A program made the translations under genes and the position numbers. Under the pieces are notes generated by a model, which did not search any database, was not told the origin of the DNA, and worked only from the letters and a program-made list of their open reading frames with translations. Shown here one piece after another: positions 54,620-61,862 of a DNA stretch of 64,000 bases (within the stretch, counting starts at the first letter, position 1; the number at the start of each line of letters is the position of its first letter). Origin of the DNA: Mesorhizobium sp. (GTDB lineage: Bacteria > Pseudomonadota > Alphaproteobacteria > Rhizobiales > Rhizobiaceae); contig SAJS01000005.1 of the NCBI GenBank assembly GCA_004017535.1, forward strand, positions 1-64,000. The letters are read 5' to 3'.

Positions 54620-55636
54620 TTTGCACCTTCATCGATTGCGATTTGTCGCTGGCCAGCTCGAAGGCTCTTCGCGCCTCGGCGAGCGGCAGCGTGTTGCTGA
54701 GCAGCGGCGCGACGTCGATCCGGCCGGAGCCGATCAGGTCGACCGCAAGCGCGAATTCCGTGTCGAAGCGGAAGCTTCCCTTCACCTGGATCTCCTTGGT
54801 GACGATGACCGACATGGAAAGCTCCGCCGTCGCGCCCTGGCCGACGGCCACCAGCGTGCCGCGCGGCTTGATGACAGGCAAGGCGCTGGCGACCGTCGCG
54901 CCCTGGCCGGCGGCCTCGAAGACGACATCGAAATACCCCTTGTTGGCGGCGTAGCCGTCCATCGCCTCGGCATGTGTGGCGACATTGATCGTGCGGTCGG
55001 CGCCGACCTTGGCGGCGTATTGCAGCGGCCTGTCCTGCACGTCGGTAACGACCACCTCGCGCGCGCCGGCAAAGCGCGCGGCGAGCACCAGCAGCGTGCC
55101 GATCGGTCCGGCGCCCATGATCAGCACGCGGCTGCCATAGATCGGCGCATGGGCGACGGCATGCAGCGTCACGGCGAGAGGCTCGGCGAAGGCGCCGGCG
55201 GTCGGGTCGGAGCCTTTCGCCAGCGGCACGGCGTTTTCGGCGCGGCAGACGAGATGTTCGGCAAAGCCGCCCTGCACATGCGGCGTTCGCATCGCCGACC
55301 CAGGAAGCGCATGTCGAGGCAATGGATCGGCTGCCCGGTGCGGCAGAAGGCGCAGACGCCGCAAGGATTGGCCGGATTGACGGCGACCGCCGTGCCCACC
55401 GCCGGCCCGGAGACGCCGGCGCCCAGCGCCTCGACGCGGCCGGCGATCTCGTGGCCGAGGATCATCGGCTCCTTCATGCGGACAGTGCCGAAACCGCCAT
55501 GGCGGAAATAATTCAGGTCGGAGCCGCAAATGCCGCCGCGCGCAATGCGCACCAGCACCTCGCCCGGGCCGGGCTCCGGCGTCGCGCGCTCCTCGACGTC
55601 GAGGTCGAGCGGCCGGCGCAGCACCACCGCGCGCAT
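54606..55636 (-). pseudogene. L-idonate 5-dehydrogenase-like MDR gene with a frameshift
   Basis: A zinc alcohol dehydrogenase-type (MDR) protein is encoded in two frames. The first part, from ATG 55636, has EVLVRIARGGICGSDL, GHEIAGRVEALG and a four-cysteine zinc lobe (CGVCAFCRTGQPIHC). The frame breaks near 55298-55301 after DMRFLG, and the other frame resumes with SAMRTPHVQGGFAEH and the Rossmann part MGAGPIGTLLVLAA to the stop at 54606. One inserted base would give a 343-residue enzyme of normal length. It is either a decayed gene or a sequencing error. It overlaps the SDR gene. Confidence 0.85.
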
Positions 55637-55716
55637 CGAGGATGTTGGCGACAAACCGGCTCTCCGCTGCTTCCCCAACAGCTAACAGGAAAGTCGCAAT
55701 GCCTTCAACTGCAATT

Positions 55717-55732
55717 ATCTGACAAATCAGAT
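55717..55732. promoter_or_regulatory. Perfect 6-bp inverted repeat, candidate GntR operator
   Basis: ATCTGA-CAAA-TCAGAT lies between the divergent idonate-dehydrogenase-like gene and the GntR gene. Short symmetric sites of this kind are typical for FadR-type GntR regulators. Assignment is by position only. Confidence 0.6.
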
Positions 55733-55787
55733 GATAATGGACAGGTTCGGCTTGGTGAGGTAACACCGACTGTTGTTGGCAGAGCAA

Positions 55788-56519
55788 ATGGGCCGGGACA
55801 AGATGGCAGGCAACCAGACCGCGTCGGTGACGGACGAGATAACCAACAGTCTCGGCCGCGAGATTCTCCGCGGGCTGTTTCCGCCCGGCGCGACCTTGAT
55901 TGGCGAGGAGGAGATCTGCGCCCGCTTCGGCGCCAGCCGCAGCGCCGCCCGCGAAGCGGTGAAAATCCTGTGGGCAAAGGGCCTGCTGGTCACCCGCCCG
56001 CGGCGTGGCTCGCGCATCCGCCCGCTGAAAGATTGGAATTTCTTGGACCCCGCGGTGCTGGGCTGGCTGCGCGCCAGCGCGACGCCGCGCCACTTCATCA
56101 TCGAGCTTCTGGAAGTGCGCCTGGGTTTCGAATGCGAGGCCGCAGCCCTTGCCGCGAGCCGCAACAACGCAAACGAAATCGCCGCCATCCGCGAGGCCTT
56201 CGAGGCAATGCGCGCGGCCTCCTCCGGCCAGGGCGATCCGGTCCTGTCGGACGCCGCTTTTCATGAAGCGGTGCTTGCCGCCACCGGGAACCGCTTCTTC
56301 CTGCCGCTCTCGGCGCTGATCCACACGGCGCTGCAGTATAGCGTCCCGACCACCAACGCGCTGTTCGGTCACCCGGTGGGCGATCTCGACGCGCATGGCA
56401 AGGTGCTGAAGGCGATCGAGTCCGGCGACTCCGCAAGAGCCCGCAAGGCCATGCACGACATGCTGAGCGAGGTGCTCGCCCGCGTGCGCACGGCCGTTGA
56501 ACTCACTGGTGCCGGCTGA
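55788..56519 (+). CDS. FadR-type GntR-family regulator
   Basis: The 243-residue protein has the winged helix-turn-helix [13 protein letters not shown], then [24 protein letters not shown] and [11 protein letters not shown], followed by an FCD-type all-helical effector domain with [18 protein letters not shown] and the metal-binding His in [12 protein letters not shown]. It probably represses the divergent idnO/idnD-like genes in response to a sugar acid. Start ATG 55788 or ATG 55803 cannot be separated. An RND permease stub follows 3 bases past a short gap. Confidence 0.92.
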   Translation: MGRDKMAGNQTASVTDEITNSLGREILRGLFPPGATLIGEEEICARFGASRSAAREAVKILWAKGLLVTRPRRGSRIRPLKDWNFLDPAVLGWLRASATPRHFIIELLEVRLGFECEAAALAASRNNANEIAAIREAFEAMRAASSGQGDPVLSDAAFHEAVLAATGNRFFLPLSALIHTALQYSVPTTNALFGHPVGDLDAHGKVLKAIESGDSARARKAMHDMLSEVLARVRTAVELTGAG

Positions 56520-56544
56520 ATCGTTCAGGCCCAAGCTCCCTGCG

Positions 56545-56667
56545 GCGATCGCCGGCGGCCTCATCGTCTCGCAATTGCTGACGCTGTACACAACGCCGGT
56601 CGTCTACCTCTACTTGGATCGGCTGAGCGCGCGCAGGTCGTCACCTCGGTTCGCCCCGGCGGAGTAA
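56545..56667 (+). pseudogene. C-terminal remnant of an RND efflux permease
   Basis: A frame of 40 codons encodes [20 protein letters not shown] and then [14 protein letters not shown], ending in a stop at 56665. The first part is the last membrane helix of MdtB/MdtC-like HAE1 multidrug permeases, proteins of more than 1000 residues. Nothing of the rest is present; the frame runs directly out of the GntR 3' end. It is therefore a deletion relic, so the GntR-to-ProC region has lost a larger efflux locus. Confidence 0.82.
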
Positions 56668-56693
56668 TTGGTAATCGCTCCTGGGCTGGCCGA

Positions 56694-57470
56694 CTACTCG
56701 CCCGTGATGCGCCGATGTACCCGCTCCAGGCTCTCCGCGAAGGCCTCGAACGTGCCCCGCTCGGTCATCTCGCGCAGCACCTGCTCGTTGATGCCGCCGC
56801 GCGTCGCATAATCCTGCGCAAGATGCATGAAATTCTCGTCCGGCGCCGTATCCGGCGCATCGGCCAGCGCCTTGTAGATGTTGGTGATGTAGTCGCGGGC
56901 CTTGTCGCGCGGCACACCCTGACTGCTCACCCAGGCGTGGATCGTGTCGAGATATCTGAAGTAGCCGGCATAGGTGGCGGTGACGACGCTGAGCGCGTCG
57001 AACTCGCTCTGGTCCTCGACCTCGATCACCCCGCCCAACCTGCCGAAGAACGTCGCCACGATCGGGTCCGGCGGACAGATGATCGTAGAGCCTTGCCGGC
57101 GGGCGATCATTGGCATCGGCAGGGCCTTGCCGACTTGCGCCGCCGGCGCCACGAGGCCGGCAATCTCCTCACGCGGTATCGTCGCGATCAGGCTGATGAC
57201 GTGATGATCCGGCCGGAATCGCAGTTCCTTCAGCACCTCGCGCGCGATCTGCGGCCGCACCGCCAGCATGACCGTGTCGCACTGGTCGAGCACGGCCTGA
57301 TTGTCGGCGGCAATGCGCACATCCCGGTAGCGCGCGGCAAGTCCCGCAGCGATCGCCTCATTGCGCGGCGAGATCACCACCGGGGTCGTCTCACCCGGCA
57401 GCGATTTCAACCCGGTGACGATGGCCGAGCTCAGCGCGCCCGTGCCGACGAAGCCAAGTTTCATGGACAT
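56694..57470 (-). CDS. ProC-like pyrroline-5-carboxylate reductase family protein
   Basis: The 258-residue protein has the N-terminal nucleotide loop LGFVGTGALSSAIVTGL, then the family helices LAVRPQIAREVL and GKALPMPMIARRQGST. Compared with standard P5C reductases it lacks the familiar MPNTPA form (MPMIAR instead), so the exact substrate may differ, for instance another imino acid. A true P5CR is an alternative. It is transcribed leftwards and isolated. Confidence 0.85.
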   Translation of the reverse strand: MSMKLGFVGTGALSSAIVTGLKSLPGETTPVVISPRNEAIAAGLAARYRDVRIAADNQAVLDQCDTVMLAVRPQIAREVLKELRFRPDHHVISLIATIPREEIAGLVAPAAQVGKALPMPMIARRQGSTIICPPDPIVATFFGRLGGVIEVEDQSEFDALSVVTATYAGYFRYLDTIHAWVSSQGVPRDKARDYITNIYKALADAPDTAPDENFMHLAQDYATRGGINEQVLREMTERGTFEAFAESLERVHRRITGE

Positions 57471-57603
57471 TCTGCCCCTTGTTTCGGATTGCCGTCGACA
57501 ATAGCGACGGCTTCTTCTTCGGCAAGGGGAGCGGATGGCCGCAACTAGGGCCCCGAGGCGGTGAGGCCGCGCGCGGGAACTACGGCCTCACCTGAAGTCC
57601 CGC

Positions 57604-57894
57604 TTAGCGCTTCGGCCCAAAGCCAGGATAGGGGTTGAGCGGCACGATCGCCGAGATGTCCATCATGCCGGCCTCGATCAGCGGCAGCGTGGCGAGATGG
57701 CCGCGCACTTCCTTCTCGTCGGCCGCTTCGAACATCATGCCGCTGCCGGGGATGTCGCCACGGTTCCAGATCTGGCGCACGGCGCCTTGCACGTAAAGCG
57801 TCTTGCGCTGCTCGGACTCCGGCGGCAGCAGCGGCGCGAAATCGGCGTCGCTGAATTTTTGGGTGTTGCGGCTGAGCAGGGCAAAGAACTGCAT
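57604..57894 (-). CDS. Muconolactone delta-isomerase-like/YciI-type small protein
   Basis: A 96-residue protein beginning [10 protein letters not shown], with [20 protein letters not shown] and [20 protein letters not shown]. The pattern fits the small ferredoxin-like fold of the muconolactone isomerase family (PF02426). Several members have no link to aromatic degradation, so the activity is unknown. The ATG at 57894 is chosen because this gives the normal N-terminus. It is divergent from a LysR gene, which may regulate it. Confidence 0.75.
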   Translation of the reverse strand: MQFFALLSRNTQKFSDADFAPLLPPESEQRKTLYVQGAVRQIWNRGDIPGSGMMFEAADEKEVRGHLATLPLIEAGMMDISAIVPLNPYPGFGPKR

Positions 57895-58012
57895 GGCGTT
57901 CTCCTTCGTGGTTGGGTTGACGGGGGAGATATCGCGCCGGCTGTCCAGACTGTCCAAGACTGATTAGGATAAAGTTCAGACCTTTGAGGACTTGGAAATG
58001 GGAGGCAAAAAG

Positions 58013-58903
58013 ATGCTCGACCTGCGCCAGATCAGATATTTCGTCGCCGTCGCCGAGGCCGGCAATGTCGGCCGCGCCGCCGAGCAGTTGCACATCTCGC
58101 AGTCGCCCTTGAGCCGTCAGATTATGCAGCTCGAGGAGCAACTCGGCGTCACGCTCTTCGAGCGCGCGAAGCAGCGCGTCCATCTCAACGCCGAGGGCAG
58201 GGCCTTCCTCGCCGAAGCACGCGCCTTGCTTGCCAACGCGGCGCGGCTGGAAGAAATCGGCCGCAACCTCGCCAGCGGTGCCGCTGGCAGCCTTGCCATC
58301 GGCTATGTCGAGGGCGCGGTGCATGCCGGGCTGATCGCCGCGATGCTGAAGGATTTCCGCCGCGCGCGGCCGGATTTCCACCTGCAACTCAGGAGCCTGC
58401 GAACGGCTGCGCAATTCGACGATCTGAGGCAGCGCGTGCTCGACCTCGGCTTCGTCTACTCGCCGGCACCCGAGGGCGATCCCGATGTTGAAAGCATGCT
58501 GGTGCGGCGCGAGCCATTGGTGCTCGCAATGCCTGAGAGCGATCCGCTCGCCGGTGCCGCCGCCATCGCACCCGGCCGACTCGACGGCCGCGTCTGGATC
58601 ACCGTCGTGCGCCAGCCCGGCGACACCAACCGCGCGCAGTTCCTGGCGGCCTGCGTCGAATCCGGCTTCATACCCGACATCGCCTATGAGACGAACGATC
58701 CGTTGACCTCGCTCGGCCTTGTCAGCGCCGGCCTTGGCCTGGCGACGGTTCAGGAAAGCCTGCGCAGCGCGGCCCCTCCGGGCGTCGCCTTCCGCGACCT
58801 GCCCTGGTTCAAGCGCAGTGTGTCGATCCATCTGGCATGGCGCAGGAATGATCGGCGGGTCGTGATTGGCGATTTGAGGAGGGCAGTAGGCAATAGGCAA
58901 TAG
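58013..58903 (+). CDS. LysR-family regulator ending in a heptanucleotide repeat
   Basis: The 296-residue protein has the CatR/BenM-like N-terminal [20 protein letters not shown] and [17 protein letters not shown] helix-turn-helix, and a periplasmic-binding-protein effector domain with [17 protein letters not shown]. The strong GGAGG at 58001-58005 selects the ATG at 58013. The last residues GNRQ and the TAG stop are encoded by a CAATAGG tandem repeat starting at 58884. It likely controls the divergent isomerase-like gene. Confidence 0.92.
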   Translation: MLDLRQIRYFVAVAEAGNVGRAAEQLHISQSPLSRQIMQLEEQLGVTLFERAKQRVHLNAEGRAFLAEARALLANAARLEEIGRNLASGAAGSLAIGYVEGAVHAGLIAAMLKDFRRARPDFHLQLRSLRTAAQFDDLRQRVLDLGFVYSPAPEGDPDVESMLVRREPLVLAMPESDPLAGAAAIAPGRLDGRVWITVVRQPGDTNRAQFLAACVESGFIPDIAYETNDPLTSLGLVSAGLGLATVQESLRSAAPPGVAFRDLPWFKRSVSIHLAWRRNDRRVVIGDLRRAVGNRQ

Positions 58904-58967
58904 GCAATAGGCAATAGGCAATAGGCAATAGGCAATAGGCAATAGGCAATAGGCAATAGGCAATAGG
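58884..58967. repeat. Heptanucleotide tandem repeat (CAATAGG)x11 plus one variant
   Basis: After a variant unit CAGTAGG (58884-58890) there are eleven perfect CAATAGG units to 58967. The LysR stop codon TAG (58901-58903) lies in the second perfect unit. Some 10 bases after the array, a short inverted copy CCTATTGCCTACTGCC (58977-58992) can pair with its start. The repeat number probably varies between strains. Confidence 0.95.
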
Positions 58968-59004
58968 GCTGTCTTCCTATTGCCTACTGCCTAACCCCTC
59001 CTGC

Positions 59005-59616
59005 CTACATCTTGTCTATCACCGCCTGCACGCCCTCCGTCGGCGCGTCGACCGAGGAGCCCGCCACCATGATGGCGGCGACGATTGCTTCCGGGTCGTT
59101 GACCACCAGCGGCTTCACGCGATGCGCGGTGTGGATGAAGCCTTCCTCCGACATGTGCTCGATCAGCGCCAGCATCGGGTCCCAGAACCCCTTGACGTTG
59201 GCGAAGACGATGGGCTTGCGGTGATGGCCGAGCTGCGCCCAAGTCATGATCTCGACGATCTCCTCCACCGTGCCGATGCCGCCCGGCAGCGCCACAAAGG
59301 CGTCGGATTTCTCGAACATGCTGTGCTTGCGCTCGTGCATATTGTCGGTGATCAGCAATTCGTCGAGCTTGTCGAGCGCGGTTTCGGTCGCTTCCCTGTT
59401 GATCAGGAAGCGCGGGATGATGCCGGTGACCTTGCCGCCGGCCTTGAGCGCGCCGTCGGCGACGGCGCCCATGATCCCCTTGGTGCCGCCGCCATAGATC
59501 AGGCGCAATCCGGATTTGGCAAGCGAGCGGCCAAGCGTGTGGCCGGCCTTGATATAGGCCTCGTCGCGGCCCGGAGACGAGCCGCAATAGACGCAGACGG
59601 ATCGAATCGTGTTCAT
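59005..59616 (-). CDS. LOG family nucleotide 5'-monophosphate phosphoribohydrolase
   Basis: The 203-residue protein has the LOG signatures: SVCVYCGSSPGRDEAY, GRSLAKSGLRLIYGGG, the conserved MHERK region and PGGIGTVEEIVE (PGGxGTxxE). These are the substrate and phosphate-binding positions of phosphoribohydrolases that release free cytokinin bases or related nucleobases. A cytokinin role in a plant-associated rhizobium is attractive but unproven; many bacteria have LOG genes for general nucleotide turnover. Confidence 0.93.
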   Translation of the reverse strand: MNTIRSVCVYCGSSPGRDEAYIKAGHTLGRSLAKSGLRLIYGGGTKGIMGAVADGALKAGGKVTGIIPRFLINREATETALDKLDELLITDNMHERKHSMFEKSDAFVALPGGIGTVEEIVEIMTWAQLGHHRKPIVFANVKGFWDPMLALIEHMSEEGFIHTAHRVKPLVVNDPEAIVAAIMVAGSSVDAPTEGVQAVIDKM

Positions 59617-59735
59617 GACGATGATTGGTGATGGGGACGGTTGGCCGGGTCAAGCCCGCGGACCGGCTTTTTCTTGTGAGCTTGGAGAAAACACGCTAGA
59701 CCGGCGTTAGGTGGCTAAGGGGGCAGTACAGAATT

Positions 59736-61265
59736 ATGGCTATCAATCCTTCTAGGGCGTTCTTGTTCGCGGCGGGCGGCGTGGCCGTCGTCGCGGCGGT
59801 CGCCTACGGGTCGGGGGCGCTCGATCCCTACCTCAACCGGAAACCGGCGCAGGTCGCGGCGCTGCCGCAGACCGATGCGAAACCGGCTGAATCCTCGAGC
59901 ACGACCACCGAGGCGCGCGTGCCTCAAGCTCCTTCAAACACAATGGCCCCGGCCAACACGATGGCGCCGGCCAACAACGCGACGGCCCCAGCCACGACAA
60001 CGCCCGCCCAGGCGCCCGCCGCCGCGGCCGGCCCGACGCTGCCGACCTTCGATGTCGTGCGCGTCGAAAGCAACGGTTCGATCGTCGTTGCCGGCAGCGC
60101 CGCGCCCAACGCCAAGGTCGAGATCCTGAGTGGCGGCACAGTGCTCGGCTCGACCGATTCCGGCCCTGACGGCGCCTTTGCCATCGTGCTCGACGATCCG
60201 CTGAAGCCCGGCGACTATACCATCACGCTGCGCCAGACGGTTGGCGGCACGGCCATCGCCTCGGCCCAGACCGCAGTCGTCTCGGTGCCGCAGAGCCCGA
60301 CCGGGCAGGTGTTGGCGATGGTCGAGGAACCCGGCAAGGCGTCGCAACTGATCACCGTGCCGCAGGCCGAGACCAAGCCGGCGGCGCCGGCCGCCACCGA
60401 CCTGGCGGCACCGGCAGCCCAGGCGCCGGCAACGACCGCTCCCGCAACGACCGCGCCGGCCGTGTCGGATTCGGCCGCGGCGCCGGCCGCAACCGCGCCG
60501 GCCGCGACCGATCAGGCTTCTGCTCCGGCGACTGCGCCGGCCCCTGGCGAGCCCAAGATCGCCGTCGAGGCGGTCGAGATCGACGGCAGCAAGATCTTCG
60601 TCGCCGGCACGGCCGACCCGGGCCGCAAGGTGCGCGCCTATGCCGATGCCATCCTGCTCGGCGACGCCAAGACCTCTCCTGACGGGCATTTCCTGATCGA
60701 AGCTAAGCGCGATATTCCGGTCGGCAGCTACACCATCCATGTCGACGGGCTGGACGACGACGGCGTCAAGGTCATCGCTCGCGCCGCCGTGCCGTTCGAG
60801 CGCGAGCCCGGCGAGTCGATCGCAGCCGTTGCTCCGAATGAGACAAAGACCGGCGAGGCCAAGCCGGCCGAGACCAAGCTCGCACAGGTCCAGGGCGCCG
60901 GATCCCAGGCCGCGGAAGCCAAGCCGGCGGCAACGGCCGAAGCGGCTAAGCCCGCCGAGGCTCCGGCCAAGGTCGCCGAGGCGACGCCGTCGACCGACGT
61001 GGCCGAGACGGTCGCGCCGAAGCTCGAACATGCCGACAGCGCCGTCATCATCCGCCGCAACGACACGCTCTGGCGCATCTCGCGCCGCGTCTACGGCCAT
61101 GGCACGCGCTTCTCGACCATCTATCTCGCGAACAAGGACCAGATCCGCGATCCCGACCGCATCTGGCCGGGCCAGGTGTTCAAGGTTCCGTCCAAGTCCA
61201 AGGAAGGGGAGGACGCCGACATGAAGGCCATAGGCGAGCAGATGACAGCGCCGAAGACGGAGTAG
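59736..61265 (+). CDS. LysM domain protein with Ala/Pro-rich linkers
   Basis: The 509-residue protein has an N-terminal hydrophobic segment (FLFAAGGVAVVAAVAYGSGA) acting as anchor or signal peptide. Two repeated Ig-like segments (VAGSAAPNAKVEILSGG and VAGTADPGRKVRAYADAIL) are separated by long Ala/Pro/Thr-rich linkers. A C-terminal LysM domain (about 428-478) has VIIRRNDTLWRISRRVYG and IYLANKDQIRDPDRIWPGQV. LysM binds GlcNAc in peptidoglycan or chitin-like chains, so the protein probably spans the periplasm. The linker regions are low-complexity and may vary in length. Confidence 0.88.
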   Translation: MAINPSRAFLFAAGGVAVVAAVAYGSGALDPYLNRKPAQVAALPQTDAKPAESSSTTTEARVPQAPSNTMAPANTMAPANNATAPATTTPAQAPAAAAGPTLPTFDVVRVESNGSIVVAGSAAPNAKVEILSGGTVLGSTDSGPDGAFAIVLDDPLKPGDYTITLRQTVGGTAIASAQTAVVSVPQSPTGQVLAMVEEPGKASQLITVPQAETKPAAPAATDLAAPAAQAPATTAPATTAPAVSDSAAAPAATAPAATDQASAPATAPAPGEPKIAVEAVEIDGSKIFVAGTADPGRKVRAYADAILLGDAKTSPDGHFLIEAKRDIPVGSYTIHVDGLDDDGVKVIARAAVPFEREPGESIAAVAPNETKTGEAKPAETKLAQVQGAGSQAAEAKPAATAEAAKPAEAPAKVAEATPSTDVAETVAPKLEHADSAVIIRRNDTLWRISRRVYGHGTRFSTIYLANKDQIRDPDRIWPGQVFKVPSKSKEGEDADMKAIGEQMTAPKTE

Positions 61266-61280
61266 AGGTTGGCGATTGGC

Positions 61281-61467
61281 TGATCTCCCCCCAAGTGGGG
61301 GAGATGCCCGGCAGGGCAGAGGGGGGCGCCTGTCCCGCCAACCTGTCAGTCCTACCCACTCTGCAATCGCAAACTTCTGCGGTTGTGTCACCTCATGCTG
61401 AGACGCCTCGTTCCTTCGCGCCCCCCTCTGGCCTGCCGGCCATCTCGCCCACAAGGGGGGAGATTAG
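61281..61467. repeat. Facing pair of rhizobial repeats, diverged copy of 39660-39847
   Basis: Arms at 61281-61329 and 61418-61467 pair with a few mismatches and contain GGCAGGGCAGAGGGGGGCGC and CCTGCCGGCCATCTCGCCC. The same pattern with perfect arms occurs at 39660-39847. The region lies between the LysM gene and the ArsR gene, whose promoter probably lies in the rest of this gap. Confidence 0.85.
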
Positions 61468-61526
61468 CTCTCTACCCATCCGCCTAGCTTGCCCTCCCAC
61501 CCTCCATCGTCTATCGCCGATGGACG

Positions 61527-61862
61527 ATGACCGAATCCCCCGAAAGCCGTTGCGCTGACATCCGCGCCATCGCGCTGCGCCTGGCGGCGCTCTCGCATCC
61601 GGCGCGCATCGAGATCCTGAAACATCTCTCGGCCAGCTCATGCTGCTCGTGCCGTGAGGTGGTCGACCATCTCGACCTCGCCCAATCGACCGTTTCGCAG
61701 CACCTGAAGGTGCTGGTCGAGGCCGGGCTCGTCCGCTTCGAGGCCGACCGCCAGCGCTCGCGCTACGCGGTCGACCATACCGCGCTTGCGGGCGTCTCCG
61801 CCTCGCTCAATCAACTCGTTGCTTCCTGCTGCCCCGGCAGTTTACCCAAAAGGCAAGACTAG
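61527..61862 (+). CDS. ArsR-family metal-responsive-type regulator
   Basis: The 111-residue protein has the winged helix-turn-helix LAALSHPARIEILKHLSAS, DLAQSTVSQHLKVLVEAGLV and RQRSRYAVD. A cysteine cluster SSCCSCREV lies in the alpha-3 region, where ArsR/SmtB proteins bind arsenic, lead, cadmium or other thiophilic metals. A second pair, SCCPG, lies near the C-terminus. Its stop shares one base with the GTG of an Atm1-type exporter (TAGTG). Repression of the exporter and release by metal is inferred; a peroxide or persulfide sensor is an alternative. Confidence 0.9.
   Translation: MTESPESRCADIRAIALRLAALSHPARIEILKHLSASSCCSCREVVDHLDLAQSTVSQHLKVLVEAGLVRFEADRQRSRYAVDHTALAGVSASLNQLVASCCPGSLPKRQD

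Noticed and set aside
57545-58963. Minus-strand frame starting with repeated PIAYCLL
   Set aside because: Its start is an artefact of the CAATAGG array read backwards and the rest is a shadow of the LysR gene.
58884-58967. Possible CRISPR array
   Set aside because: The units are 7 bases with no spacers, so it is a simple tandem repeat.
61295-61558. Plus-strand open frame in the repeat before ArsR
   Set aside because: It is composed mainly of repeat sequence and overlaps the ArsR start.
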